Source: Bordetella parapertussis
GTDB lineage: Bacteria > Pseudomonadota > Gammaproteobacteria > Burkholderiales > Burkholderiaceae_C
Length of the DNA stretch: 5,294 bases
NCBI GenBank assembly: GCA_945875935.1
Contig: CAMCNE010000132.1
Span: 1-5,294 of the forward strand
Reading direction: 5' to 3'
Positions 1 through 5,294 of this stretch are shown one piece after another. The position numbers and the translations under genes were made by a program. The notes under the pieces are model-generated. The model was not told the DNA's origin. It saw only the letters and a list, made by a program, of their open reading frames with translations, and ran no database searches. The first letter of the stretch is position 1; each line of letters begins with the position of its first letter.

Positions 1-302
1 CGCGGCTCGAAGGCGCCGACGCCAAGGCGCTGCGCGAAACGCTCGACAAGCTCAAAGACAAGCTCAAGACCGCCGTGGTGGTGCTGGCCAGCGTCGAAGG
101 CGGCAAGGTGCAACTGGCCGCCGGCGTCACCGCCGACACCCTGGGCCGCGTCAAGGCCGGCGAGCTGGTCAACTTCGTGGCGCAGCAAGTCGGCGGCAAG
201 GGCGGCGGCAAGGCCGACATGGCCATGGCCGGTGGCACCGACCCGAGCGGGCTGTCAGTCGCGCTCGCGTCGGTCGCGGGCTGGGTGGCCGAGCGGGTCT
301 GA
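1..302 (+). CDS. alaS: Alanyl-tRNA synthetase, C-terminal end (partial)
   Basis: This is the last 99 codons of a gene that begins before the window. Reading from base 3, the frame is open to a TGA at 300-302. The fragment matches the C-terminal DHHA1-type domain of bacterial AlaRS. It has an amphipathic lysine-rich helix (RETLDKLKDKLK), a beta-rich stretch (VVVLASVEGGKVQLAAGVT), then the glycine-rich signature QQVGGKGGGKADMAMAGG and the tail ALASVAGWVAERV. In known AlaRS enzymes this C-terminal part contacts the tRNA elbow and helps the editing and aminoacylation domains act together. The catalytic and editing domains are outside the window, so only the end of the gene can be judged, and it looks intact. 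The downstream neighbour is convergent. DHHA1 domains also occur in stand-alone editing proteins and in RecJ-like phosphoesterases, but the GGKGGG..DMA.AGG block with this exact tail is typical of AlaRS. Confidence 0.95.
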   Translation, partial: RLEGADAKALRETLDKLKDKLKTAVVVLASVEGGKVQLAAGVTADTLGRVKAGELVNFVAQQVGGKGGGKADMAMAGGTDPSGLSVALASVAGWVAERV

Positions 303-306
303 GGAG

Positions 307-322
307 GGGCCTTCAGGGGCCC
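307..322. terminator. Small GC hairpin between convergent alaS and the metal exporter gene (possible terminator)
   Basis: GGGCC (307-311) pairs with GGCCC (318-322), and a T-G wobble at 312/317 leaves a TCAG loop. It sits four bases past the alaS stop and four bases past the exporter stop on the other strand, where a shared bidirectional terminator would be expected. No T-tract follows on either strand, so it is not a classical intrinsic terminator. Confidence 0.3.
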
Positions 323-325
323 GGT

Positions 326-1279
326 TCAGCCTGCGATCACCTTGCCCGGATGGTCGCCATCGGGCCGTTTCCACGGATCGATGTGCGTCATCAGGTTGAG
401 CACGCGGTGACGCTGCAGCACCCGCTGCTGCGCGGCCACGGCAATCTCGTGACCGGCTTCGACGGTGATGTCGGCATCGACCTCGATGTGGGCATCGACC
501 AACACCATGTCGCCCATCTTGCGGGTGCGCACGTCGTGCACGCCGATCACGCCGGCCGTTTGCTCGAGCGTCTCGCGTATGGCCTTGACCTCGGCGTCGT
601 CGACCGAACTGTCCATCAAATCGTGCAGCGCTTCCCAGCCGAATTTCCAGCCCATCTTGATCACCATGCAGCCCACGATGAGCGCAGCGATCGGGTCGAG
701 GATGGGGTGGCCCGCCAGGTTGCCGATGATGCCCACGCCCACCACCAGCGACGATGCCGCGTCAGACCGGGCGTGCCAGGCATTGGCCACCAGCAGCGTC
801 GACTTCACGTCCTTGGCCACCGCCAGCATGTAGCGAAACAGCGCTTCTTTGGCGACCAGCGCGCCAGCGGCCACCCACAGGGCCGACGCATGAACCTCGG
901 GGATTGAATCGGGGCTTTGGATCTTCAGGAAAGCCGACCACAGCATGCCCACGCCCACGGCCAGCAGCAAGGCGCCCAGCACCAGCGAGGCGGCGGTCTC
1001 GAAGCGCTGGTGGCCGTAGGGGTGTTGCTTGTCGGCGCCTTTCTGGCTGTGGCGCGTGGCCGCCAGCACCACCGCATCGGACACCAGGTCAGCCAGTGAA
1101 TGCACCCCGTCGGCGATCAGGGCCTGCGACTTGGCGAGCACGCCCACCGTGATCTGCGTGCTGCTCAGCACCACATTCACGCCCACGCTGACCCAGGTGC
1201 TGCGCGAGGCCGCCGCAGCGCGCTCGGCGGGGCTGAAAGGCGCGTCTTCGGTGTTGTCGTCGAGGTGGTCGAACTGCAT
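326..1279 (-). CDS. Cation diffusion facilitator (CDF) family divalent metal exporter, YiiP/FieF-like
   Basis: The 317-residue protein is predicted to export Zn2+ or a similar divalent metal across the inner membrane in exchange for protons. After a roughly 28-residue hydrophilic N-terminus come the CDF transmembrane segments. TM2 carries ADGVHSLADL (His60, Asp64) and TM5 carries NAWHARSDAASS (His169, Asp173), giving an HD-HD metal site. The loop after TM2 has the family's HPYGHQRFE block (86-94). The cytoplasmic dimerisation domain (about 222-301) keeps all five ligands known from E. coli YiiP: His248 (GVHDVRTR), His264 (DAHIEV), His277 (EAGHEIA), and His299/Asp301 (THIDP). The frame is open upstream to 1411, and other ATGs lie at 1360 and 1411. 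I chose 1279 because it gives the usual family length and the upstream residues are low-complexity and overlap palindromes. No start has a convincing Shine-Dalgarno, so the start is uncertain. The metal is inferred and not proven; Zn is favoured, with Fe, Co or Cd possible. Confidence 0.93.
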   Translation of the reverse strand: MQFDHLDDNTEDAPFSPAERAAAASRSTWVSVGVNVVLSSTQITVGVLAKSQALIADGVHSLADLVSDAVVLAATRHSQKGADKQHPYGHQRFETAASLVLGALLLAVGVGMLWSAFLKIQSPDSIPEVHASALWVAAGALVAKEALFRYMLAVAKDVKSTLLVANAWHARSDAASSLVVGVGIIGNLAGHPILDPIAALIVGCMVIKMGWKFGWEALHDLMDSSVDDAEVKAIRETLEQTAGVIGVHDVRTRKMGDMVLVDAHIEVDADITVEAGHEIAVAAQQRVLQRHRVLNLMTHIDPWKRPDGDHPGKVIAG

Positions 1280-1309
1280 GGGCCTGGGTCTTTGGAAGGA
1301 GGAGGCGGC

Positions 1310-1323
1310 GCGTGCTTGCACGC
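1310..1323. repeat. Perfect inverted repeat in the leader of the CDF gene
   Basis: GCGTGC (1310-1315) and GCACGC (1318-1323) are perfect reverse complements separated by TT. The repeat lies 31 bases upstream of the chosen CDF start. It could be an operator half-site pair or part of a 5' UTR hairpin, but a two-base loop would have to open to about four bases in RNA. No known regulator site is recognised. Confidence 0.4.
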
Positions 1324-1333
1324 ACAAGACGCG

Positions 1334-1348
1334 CGAGCCTAAGGCTCG
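1334..1348. repeat. Perfect 15-base palindrome in the leader of the CDF gene
   Basis: CGAGCCT (1334-1340) and AGGCTCG (1342-1348) are perfect reverse complements around a single central A. It lies 55 bases upstream of the chosen CDF start and ten bases from the neighbouring GCGTGC/GCACGC repeat. The size suits a dimeric transcription factor site or a small RNA hairpin. It does not match the MerR-type or Zur/Fur boxes I know well enough to name. Confidence 0.4.
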
Positions 1349-1440
1349 AATATGAACCATCACCGCGCAGCGCCACTGAGCGTGGCCCACTGCAGGCCCT
1401 GAGCAGACCATAAGAGGGCGTTATCCCGGCTTGTTAGCCT

Positions 1441-1467
1441 TCAAGCGGCCCTATGTGCGGCCGATAT
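1441..1467 (+). promoter_or_regulatory. Candidate sigma-28 (FliA) promoter for the secreted protein-chemoreceptor unit
   Basis: The E. coli sigma-28 consensus is TAAAGTTT-N11-GCCGATAA. Here TCAAGCGG (1441-1448) is followed by exactly 11 bases and then GCCGATAT (1460-1467). That matches 7 of 8 bases in the -10 box and 4 of the first 5 bases in the -35 box, with perfect spacing. Transcription would start around 1473-1475, leaving a leader of about 20 bases that contains the GAGG ribosome site before the ATG at 1495. Flagellar class 3 genes, including many chemoreceptors, are usually driven by this sigma factor, which fits the chemoreceptor as second gene. Confidence 0.65.
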
Positions 1468-1485
1468 CAACCCATGAAGGATTTC

Positions 1486-1489
1486 GAGG
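1486..1489 (+). promoter_or_regulatory. Ribosome binding site that decides the start at 1495
   Basis: GAGG lies five bases before the ATG at 1495. The in-frame ATGs at 1453 and 1474 have no such site, and the first lies inside the spacer of the candidate sigma-28 promoter. Confidence 0.6.
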
Positions 1490-1494
1490 CGACC

Positions 1495-2199
1495 ATGAAG
1501 ATCAAAGCGATTTTTGTTTCAGCACTTCTGGTGGCGACTCACAGCGCCTGGGCCGGCCGTCCGCTGGCCACCGACGACGCCGGTGTGGCTGACTTTGGCA
1601 CCTGCCAGTTCGAAGCCTGGGGCGAACGCGCCGGCGATGACGAGGCCTACGTGGCCAGCCCCGCGTGCGGCATTTGGCATGGGGTGGAGCTGGGCGGCGA
1701 ATACGCCTGGCTGCATCCGCGCGACGAGACCCGCGCCGAATCCAGCGTGGCGCTCAAGGTGGTGCCCGAGTCATGGGGCTTCAAAACCGCTGCCGGCGAG
1801 CTGAATTTCGGCTTGAAGCTGGCTCAGGGCTTTGTTCACCCGGCCGATCGCGGCTGGTTGGGCTCGGACACCTCGGGGCTGCTGCTGGTCAGCCTGACGG
1901 CCAACGATCAATGGACGCTGCACGCCAATCTGGGTGCGGCGCACGACCGCGAAAGCGGCGATGACGCCGGCCTGTTCAACCTGGCCGCCGTGTGGACACC
2001 GCACGAGCGCGTGCTGCTGTTTGCCGAGGTGCTGACCAACACCCGCAGCGAGATCTTTGGCGGCACGACCAAGAACGTGGGCGGGCGCTACTGGCTGATC
2101 CCCGACGTGCTGGGCGTGGACCTCACCGCGGGTCGCGAATCGGGCTCGGGCAGCACCGTGTGGACCGTCGGTTTCGGCTGGTACGGCATTTCTTTTTGA
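1495..2199 (+). CDS. Secreted protein, probable small outer-membrane beta-barrel, function unknown
   Basis: The 234-residue protein starts with a clear Sec signal peptide: MKIK, a hydrophobic core IFVSALLVA, and an AWA cleavage site after residue 20. The mature part of about 214 residues begins GRPLATDDAG, followed by VADFGTCQFEAWGER. It alternates short polar and aromatic stretches (GELNFGLKLAQGF, WTLHANLGAAH, RVLLFAEVL, STVWTVGFGWYGISF) that read as amphipathic beta-strands, and it ends in Phe, as many outer-membrane barrels do. The opening RPLxTDDAG resembles proteins placed near the phenol-degradation MetA-like transporter family; this is recalled from family patterns and not searched. 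Two cysteines, Cys37 and Cys58, could form a disulfide in the periplasm. The start at 1495 has GAGG five bases upstream and gives a clean signal peptide, which the longer frame from 1453 would bury. The chemoreceptor gene follows after 21 bases, so the two are probably one transcript. Ligand and role are unknown; it could be a pore, a binding protein or an envelope component. Confidence 0.85.
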   Translation: MKIKAIFVSALLVATHSAWAGRPLATDDAGVADFGTCQFEAWGERAGDDEAYVASPACGIWHGVELGGEYAWLHPRDETRAESSVALKVVPESWGFKTAAGELNFGLKLAQGFVHPADRGWLGSDTSGLLLVSLTANDQWTLHANLGAAHDRESGDDAGLFNLAAVWTPHERVLLFAEVLTNTRSEIFGGTTKNVGGRYWLIPDVLGVDLTAGRESGSGSTVWTVGFGWYGISF

Positions 2200-2220
2200 T
2201 CACTTGAACGGGAGCAAGCC

Positions 2221-3795
2221 ATGAAATTACGCAGCCAGATCCTTGCCCTGGGGCTTTCCGGGGCCCTGCTTGCAGGCTTTGCCGGCGGCATCGGGCTGTA
2301 CACCTCGTCGCAGCTGGGTTCGTCGCTGTCGGACACCGTCAATGCCAGCCATGCGCTGCAGACCAGCCAGCAAGCAGACATGATGCATGACGCCTTGCGC
2401 GGCGATGCGCAGTTGGCGCTGCTCGGCGCGCTCGAGCAAAACGCCGAGCTGATCGCCTCAGCCCGCGCGGGTCTGAAGGACCACGCCGAGACCTTCGACA
2501 CGGCTCTCAATGAACTGTCCGACCACTCGCTGTCAGACGACAGCCGCGCTGCGCTGACCATGGTGCGACCGCTGGTGCAAAAGTACACCGAGTCGGTGGC
2601 GCAGGTGGTCGGCTTGTCGGCCACCGATGCGCAGGCTGCGCAGGCCGCGATGCCGGCCGTGCAGACGGTGTTCTCGGAACTCGAAGACCAGATGGCCGCG
2701 ATGTCGGAATCCATCGAAAAGCACAGCCAGCAGCTTGAAGCCACCGCCAACGAACGCGTTCAACAGTCTGCCGTCTTGATCGGCGCGGCGCTGGCCCTGG
2801 CCGTGGCGCTGATGACCGCCGCTTCGCTGTCGCTGGCACGCAGCATGGCCGCCCCCATCAACCACGCGGTCAGCGTGGCCGACAGCCTGGCCCAAGGTGA
2901 CCTCACGGTGTCCATCAGCCCTGCGGGCAACGATGAAGCCAGGCACCTGCTGCAGTCGCTGGCCCACATGCAGGCCAGCTTCGCGAGCATCGTGAAAGAG
3001 GTGAAGTCCAACGCCGACGAGGTGGCCAGCGCCAGCGCGCAGATCGCCGGCGGCAATCAGGATCTGTCCAACCGCACCGAGCAGCAAGCCAGTGCCTTGC
3101 AGGAAACCGCTGCCACCATGGACCAGCTGGGCTCCACGGTGCGCAACAACGCCGACCATGCGCGTCAGGCCAATCAGCTCGCACTCGGTGCGTCCAGCGT
3201 GGCGCGCAAGGGCGGCGAAGTGATGGGCCAGGTGGTGACCACCATGACCGGCATCAACGACAGCTCGAAGAAGATCGCCGAGATCATTGGCGTCATCGAC
3301 GGCATCGCCTTCCAGACCAACATCCTGGCGCTCAACGCCGCAGTGGAAGCCGCACGTGCCGGTGAGCAAGGCCGCGGCTTTGCGGTGGTGGCCGGCGAGG
3401 TGCGCAACCTGGCGCACCGCAGCGCCGAAGCCGCTCGCGAAGTCAAGAGCCTGGTCAACGCCAGCGTCGACAGGGTGGAGCAGGGCACGGCGCTGGTCGG
3501 CCAGGCCGGCCACACCATGGACGAGATCGTCTCGGCCATCAAGCGGGTGACCGACATCGTGGCCGAGATCAGTGCGGCCAGCGCCGAGCAAAGCGCCGGC
3601 ATCGACCAGGTCGGTCTCGCGGTGTCGCAGATGGACCAGTCGACCCAGCGCAACACCGCGCTGATCGAGGAAAGCGCAGCAGCTTCCGAAACCCTCAAGC
3701 AGCAGGCTCGCCAGCTGGTCGATGCGGTGGCTGCCTTCAAGACCCTGCGCTCGGATGCGCCCCACGGCAACTCGGCGCTGGCCTTCAGTTCCTGA
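2221..3795 (+). CDS. Methyl-accepting chemotaxis protein with a four-helix-bundle-type periplasmic sensor domain
   Basis: The 524-residue transmembrane chemoreceptor would control CheA through CheW. It has TM1 (about 7-27), a helical periplasmic domain of about 155 residues (28-183) with no cysteines, TM2 (about 184-206), a HAMP linker (about 207-260, with the PI of AAPINHAV and SLAQGDLTV), then the cytoplasmic coiled-coil hairpin. The highly conserved tip spans about 355-400 (GIAFQTNILALNAAVEAARA, then GEQGRGFAVVAGEVRNLAHR). Likely methylation helices are EQQASALQETAATMDQL (287-303) and LIEESAAASETL (481-492). Roughly 120 residues lie on each side of the tip, as in Tsr, so it is probably the 36-heptad class. 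There is no C-terminal NWETF-type CheR/CheB tether; the tail ends SALAFSS, so adaptation would depend on other receptors or direct binding. GGAG (2211-2214) stands six bases before the ATG. The periplasmic domain looks like the 4HB_MCP type, which gives no clue to the ligand. Confidence 0.96.
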   Translation: MKLRSQILALGLSGALLAGFAGGIGLYTSSQLGSSLSDTVNASHALQTSQQADMMHDALRGDAQLALLGALEQNAELIASARAGLKDHAETFDTALNELSDHSLSDDSRAALTMVRPLVQKYTESVAQVVGLSATDAQAAQAAMPAVQTVFSELEDQMAAMSESIEKHSQQLEATANERVQQSAVLIGAALALAVALMTAASLSLARSMAAPINHAVSVADSLAQGDLTVSISPAGNDEARHLLQSLAHMQASFASIVKEVKSNADEVASASAQIAGGNQDLSNRTEQQASALQETAATMDQLGSTVRNNADHARQANQLALGASSVARKGGEVMGQVVTTMTGINDSSKKIAEIIGVIDGIAFQTNILALNAAVEAARAGEQGRGFAVVAGEVRNLAHRSAEAAREVKSLVNASVDRVEQGTALVGQAGHTMDEIVSAIKRVTDIVAEISAASAEQSAGIDQVGLAVSQMDQSTQRNTALIEESAAASETLKQQARQLVDAVAAFKTLRSDAPHGNSALAFSS

Positions 3796-3813
3796 TTCGC
3801 ACGATGTGCCGGC

Positions 3814-5294
3814 TCACTGGGTCGGCATGAATCCCGACGGGCCGGCGTCGGCGTGGCCCTGGCCACCCGAGCCGACGCGCGAAGGCACGACGATGTGAAA
3901 TGCCGCACCGCGTTGCGGCAGGTTCTCGGCATGAATGCTGCCGCCGTGCGCGTCGATGATCTTGCGGCAGATCGCCAGACCCAGACCGGTGCCGCCCGAG
4001 CCGTCCTTGGTCTGGCTGGACTGCACGAAGGCATCGAACACCTTGTCGAGTTCGGCTGCGGGGATGCCCGGGCCTTCGTCACGCACCACCAGCCGCAGCT
4101 CGCCGTTGTCGGCGCGCTCGCCCACGACCTCGATGCACCCGCCTGGCGGGCTGAACTTGATCGCGTTGGCCAGCACGTTGCGCACCACCTGCTGGTAGCG
4201 CGGCGGGTCGACCTTGGCGCGCATTGGTGCGTCGGGCAGGTTCACCTGCAAGGTGAGCTCGTTGGCTCTGAGCAGGGGATCAATCTCGCGGGCGACCTCG
4301 TGCACCAGCACGCGCAGGTCGGTGCGTTCGAGGTGGATGACGCCCATCGCGCTGTCGATCTTCGACACGTCGAGCAGGTCGTTGACCAGACTGAGCATGC
4401 GCTGGCCGGCGCCGTGGATGTCCTCGAACATGGCCTGCAGCCGCTCGTGTTCGCGCGAGCGCATCAGCCCGAGTTCGGAAAAACCGATGATCGACTGCAG
4501 CGGCGTGCGCAGCTCGTGGCTGATGTTGGCGATGAACTCGGTCTTGGCGCGCGAGGTCTCTTCGGCGGCGTCGCGCGCTTCATGCGTGGCGCGCTCGGCG
4601 TTGCGAAATTCCGAGATGTCCATGAACACGCACAGGATGCCCGAGGCTCTGCCGTCGGCGCCGTGCAGCAGCACCTTGTCGACCATCACCTCGCGCAGCG
4701 AGCCGTCGCGGTGCGTCACGCTCGACTCGTGGCGCAAGCGCGGTGCCGAGCGCATCTTCTTGCGGTCGTCGGCTTGATGCAGCGGGCGGATTTGCACCAC
4801 GGCCTCATCGAGCGGCAGCGCGTAGGCGTTGTCGCCCAGGTGCTGTCCAGTGAAGTCTTCCCACGCCTTGTTGACGATCACGAACTGGCCGTCGAGCGTG
4901 ATCACCGACTGCGGCAGCGGGCTGGTCTCCATCACCAGCTGGGTGAATGCCAGCTGCGCTTGCAGCTGCTGCGCGGCGGCCACCCGCTCGGTGATGTCCA
5001 TGGCGCTGCACGCGAAACCCGAGATCTGCGCCTTGTGGTGCAGCGGGATGACCGACACATCGAAGGTTCGCACCGCGCCCAGCGCGGTGACCAGCGAGGC
5101 CTGCGCGCGCCGCGCGACCAGACCCGGGCTGCGGGTGAACAGCGACCACACGCGGTCGCGATCGGCACTCACCGCGAGCTCCCACGGCCGCTGGCCGATC
5201 GCGCTGGCCAGGCTGCTGCCCATCACCGGCAGCCAGTGCTGGTTGACGAAGCTGATCGAGCCATTGGCATCGGTGCGAAAGATCAGCTCTTGCA
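3814..5294 (-). CDS. PAS-domain sensor histidine kinase (N-terminus beyond the window)
   Basis: The frame is open from the right edge (5292) to a TGA at 3814-3816, giving 492 visible residues. A first PAS domain runs from the edge to about 4986; its opening LIFRTDANGSISFVNQHW (5287-5234) is already inside a PAS fold, so the GTG at 5226 is not the true start. A second PAS domain follows (about 4953-4603, ending in the PAC-like GILCVFMDIS). Next are a helical linker and a HisKA domain (about 4548-4351) whose H-box ISHELRTPLQ places the phosphoacceptor His at 4516-4518. The ATPase domain (about 4209-3880) has the N-box NVLANAIKFSPP, G1 DEGPGIP and G2 GGTGLGLAI, all intact. No transmembrane segment is seen in the visible part and no receiver domain is attached, so it should pass phosphate to a separate response regulator. 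The short tail after the ATPase is Gly-rich. It converges on the chemoreceptor gene with 18 bases between them. Signal and partner are unknown. Confidence 0.95.
   Translation of the reverse strand, partial: QELIFRTDANGSISFVNQHWLPVMGSSLASAIGQRPWELAVSADRDRVWSLFTRSPGLVARRAQASLVTALGAVRTFDVSVIPLHHKAQISGFACSAMDITERVAAAQQLQAQLAFTQLVMETSPLPQSVITLDGQFVIVNKAWEDFTGQHLGDNAYALPLDEAVVQIRPLHQADDRKKMRSAPRLRHESSVTHRDGSLREVMVDKVLLHGADGRASGILCVFMDISEFRNAERATHEARDAAEETSRAKTEFIANISHELRTPLQSIIGFSELGLMRSREHERLQAMFEDIHGAGQRMLSLVNDLLDVSKIDSAMGVIHLERTDLRVLVHEVAREIDPLLRANELTLQVNLPDAPMRAKVDPPRYQQVVRNVLANAIKFSPPGGCIEVVGERADNGELRLVVRDEGPGIPAAELDKVFDAFVQSSQTKDGSGGTGLGLAICRKIIDAHGGSIHAENLPQRGAAFHIVVPSRVGSGGQGHADAGPSGFMPTQ
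3834..3878. repeat. Overlapping GC-rich inverted repeats downstream of the chemoreceptor, inside the kinase 3' end
   Basis: GCGTCGGC (3845-3852) pairs perfectly with GCCGACGC (3871-3878). Inside it, GTGGCC (3853-3858) pairs with GGCCAC (3861-3866), giving a nearly continuous stem with only a four-base CCGA bulge. An alternative stem uses CCGACG (3834-3839) with CGTCGG (3846-3851). The two stems share the middle arm and exclude each other. No T-run follows on either strand. On the + strand it could act as a Rho-linked 3' end or stabiliser for the chemoreceptor mRNA. On the - strand it lies within the last codons of the kinase. Chance in GC-rich coding sequence is possible. Confidence 0.4.

Noticed and set aside
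350..907. Open frame of 185 codons on the + strand over the CDF gene.
   Set aside because: The composition is His/Asp-rich from reverse reading of a GC-rich gene, there is no domain, and the - strand gene has every expected CDF motif.
1429..1446. Small inverted repeat GCTTG...CAAGC overlapping the -35 part of the candidate promoter.
   Set aside because: It has five base pairs with an eight-base loop, which is common by chance, and no known operator pattern is present.
1431..1457. Possible sigma-70 promoter TTGTTA...TATGTG for the + strand unit.
   Set aside because: The spacing is 15 bases and the -10 box is weak. The sigma-28 match at 1441-1467 is better in both boxes and spacing.
1453..1494. 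Upstream in-frame ATG encoding MCGRYQP, which looks like the MCGR start of SRAP/HMCES-type DNA-crosslink proteins.
   Set aside because: Only these few residues match. The frame continues into a signal peptide and an unrelated protein, there is no ribosome site, and the codons fall within the candidate sigma-28 promoter.
2165..2197. Possible intrinsic terminator at the end of the secreted-protein gene: CCGT...ACGG then TTTCTTTTT.
   Set aside because: The stem is only four base pairs with a 14-base loop, and the T-run simply encodes the final Ile-Ser-Phe. The chemoreceptor gene follows at once.
2533..3765. Long open frame of 410 codons antisense to the chemoreceptor gene.
   Set aside because: It is the mirror of a GC-rich, Ala/Glu/Gln-rich coding sequence. 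Its product is His/Gly/Leu-rich with no recognisable domain, and the + strand gene is a clear family member.
3174..4082. Open frame of 302 codons on the - strand crossing the chemoreceptor and kinase 3' ends.
   Set aside because: It overlaps two well-supported genes in other frames and gives a Ser/Ala/Arg-rich product with no domain.

Overview
This GC-rich window has the look of a betaproteobacterial chromosome, most likely Burkholderiales and possibly Comamonadaceae. That assignment rests on codon choice, on the style of the chemoreceptor signalling domain and on the alaS tail, and no database search was possible. Five protein genes fill nearly all of it. From left to right they are: the 3' end of alaS (+), a cation diffusion facilitator metal exporter (-), a small secreted protein that is probably an outer-membrane beta-barrel (+), a methyl-accepting chemotaxis protein (+), and a multi-PAS sensor histidine kinase (-) whose N-terminus lies beyond the right edge. 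No tRNA, rRNA, insertion sequence, CRISPR array or phage gene is visible, and no stretch over 300 bases lacks a gene.

Left part (1-1279): alaS and the metal exporter converge, with 23 bases between their stop codons and a small GC hairpin in the gap. The exporter has a complete set of metal ligands, with an HD-HD transmembrane site and the cytoplasmic His/Asp set of the YiiP/FieF type. Its leader (about 1280-1360) holds two perfect short palindromes close together.

Middle (1280-3795): a 215-base divergent region separates the exporter from a two-gene unit made of the secreted protein and the chemoreceptor, which are only 21 bases apart. Just upstream of the unit is a strong candidate for a sigma-28 (FliA) promoter. 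It has TCAAG, then a gap of exactly the consensus length, then GCCGATAT (7 of 8 bases of the -10 consensus). This suggests that the secreted protein is made together with the receptor as part of the motility programme. It is the most interesting feature of the window: an envelope protein of unknown role apparently coupled to a chemoreceptor.

Right part (3796-5294): the histidine kinase converges on the receptor gene across an 18-base gap. It has two PAS domains in view, an intact phosphoacceptor histidine, a full ATP-binding domain and no receiver domain. Its 3' end, immediately downstream of the receptor gene, contains overlapping GC-rich inverted repeats that could form mutually exclusive hairpins.

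The genes are mostly ordinary members of large families. I do not see a clearly new multi-gene system. The sigma-28-driven secreted protein plus chemoreceptor pair is the best candidate for undescribed biology.
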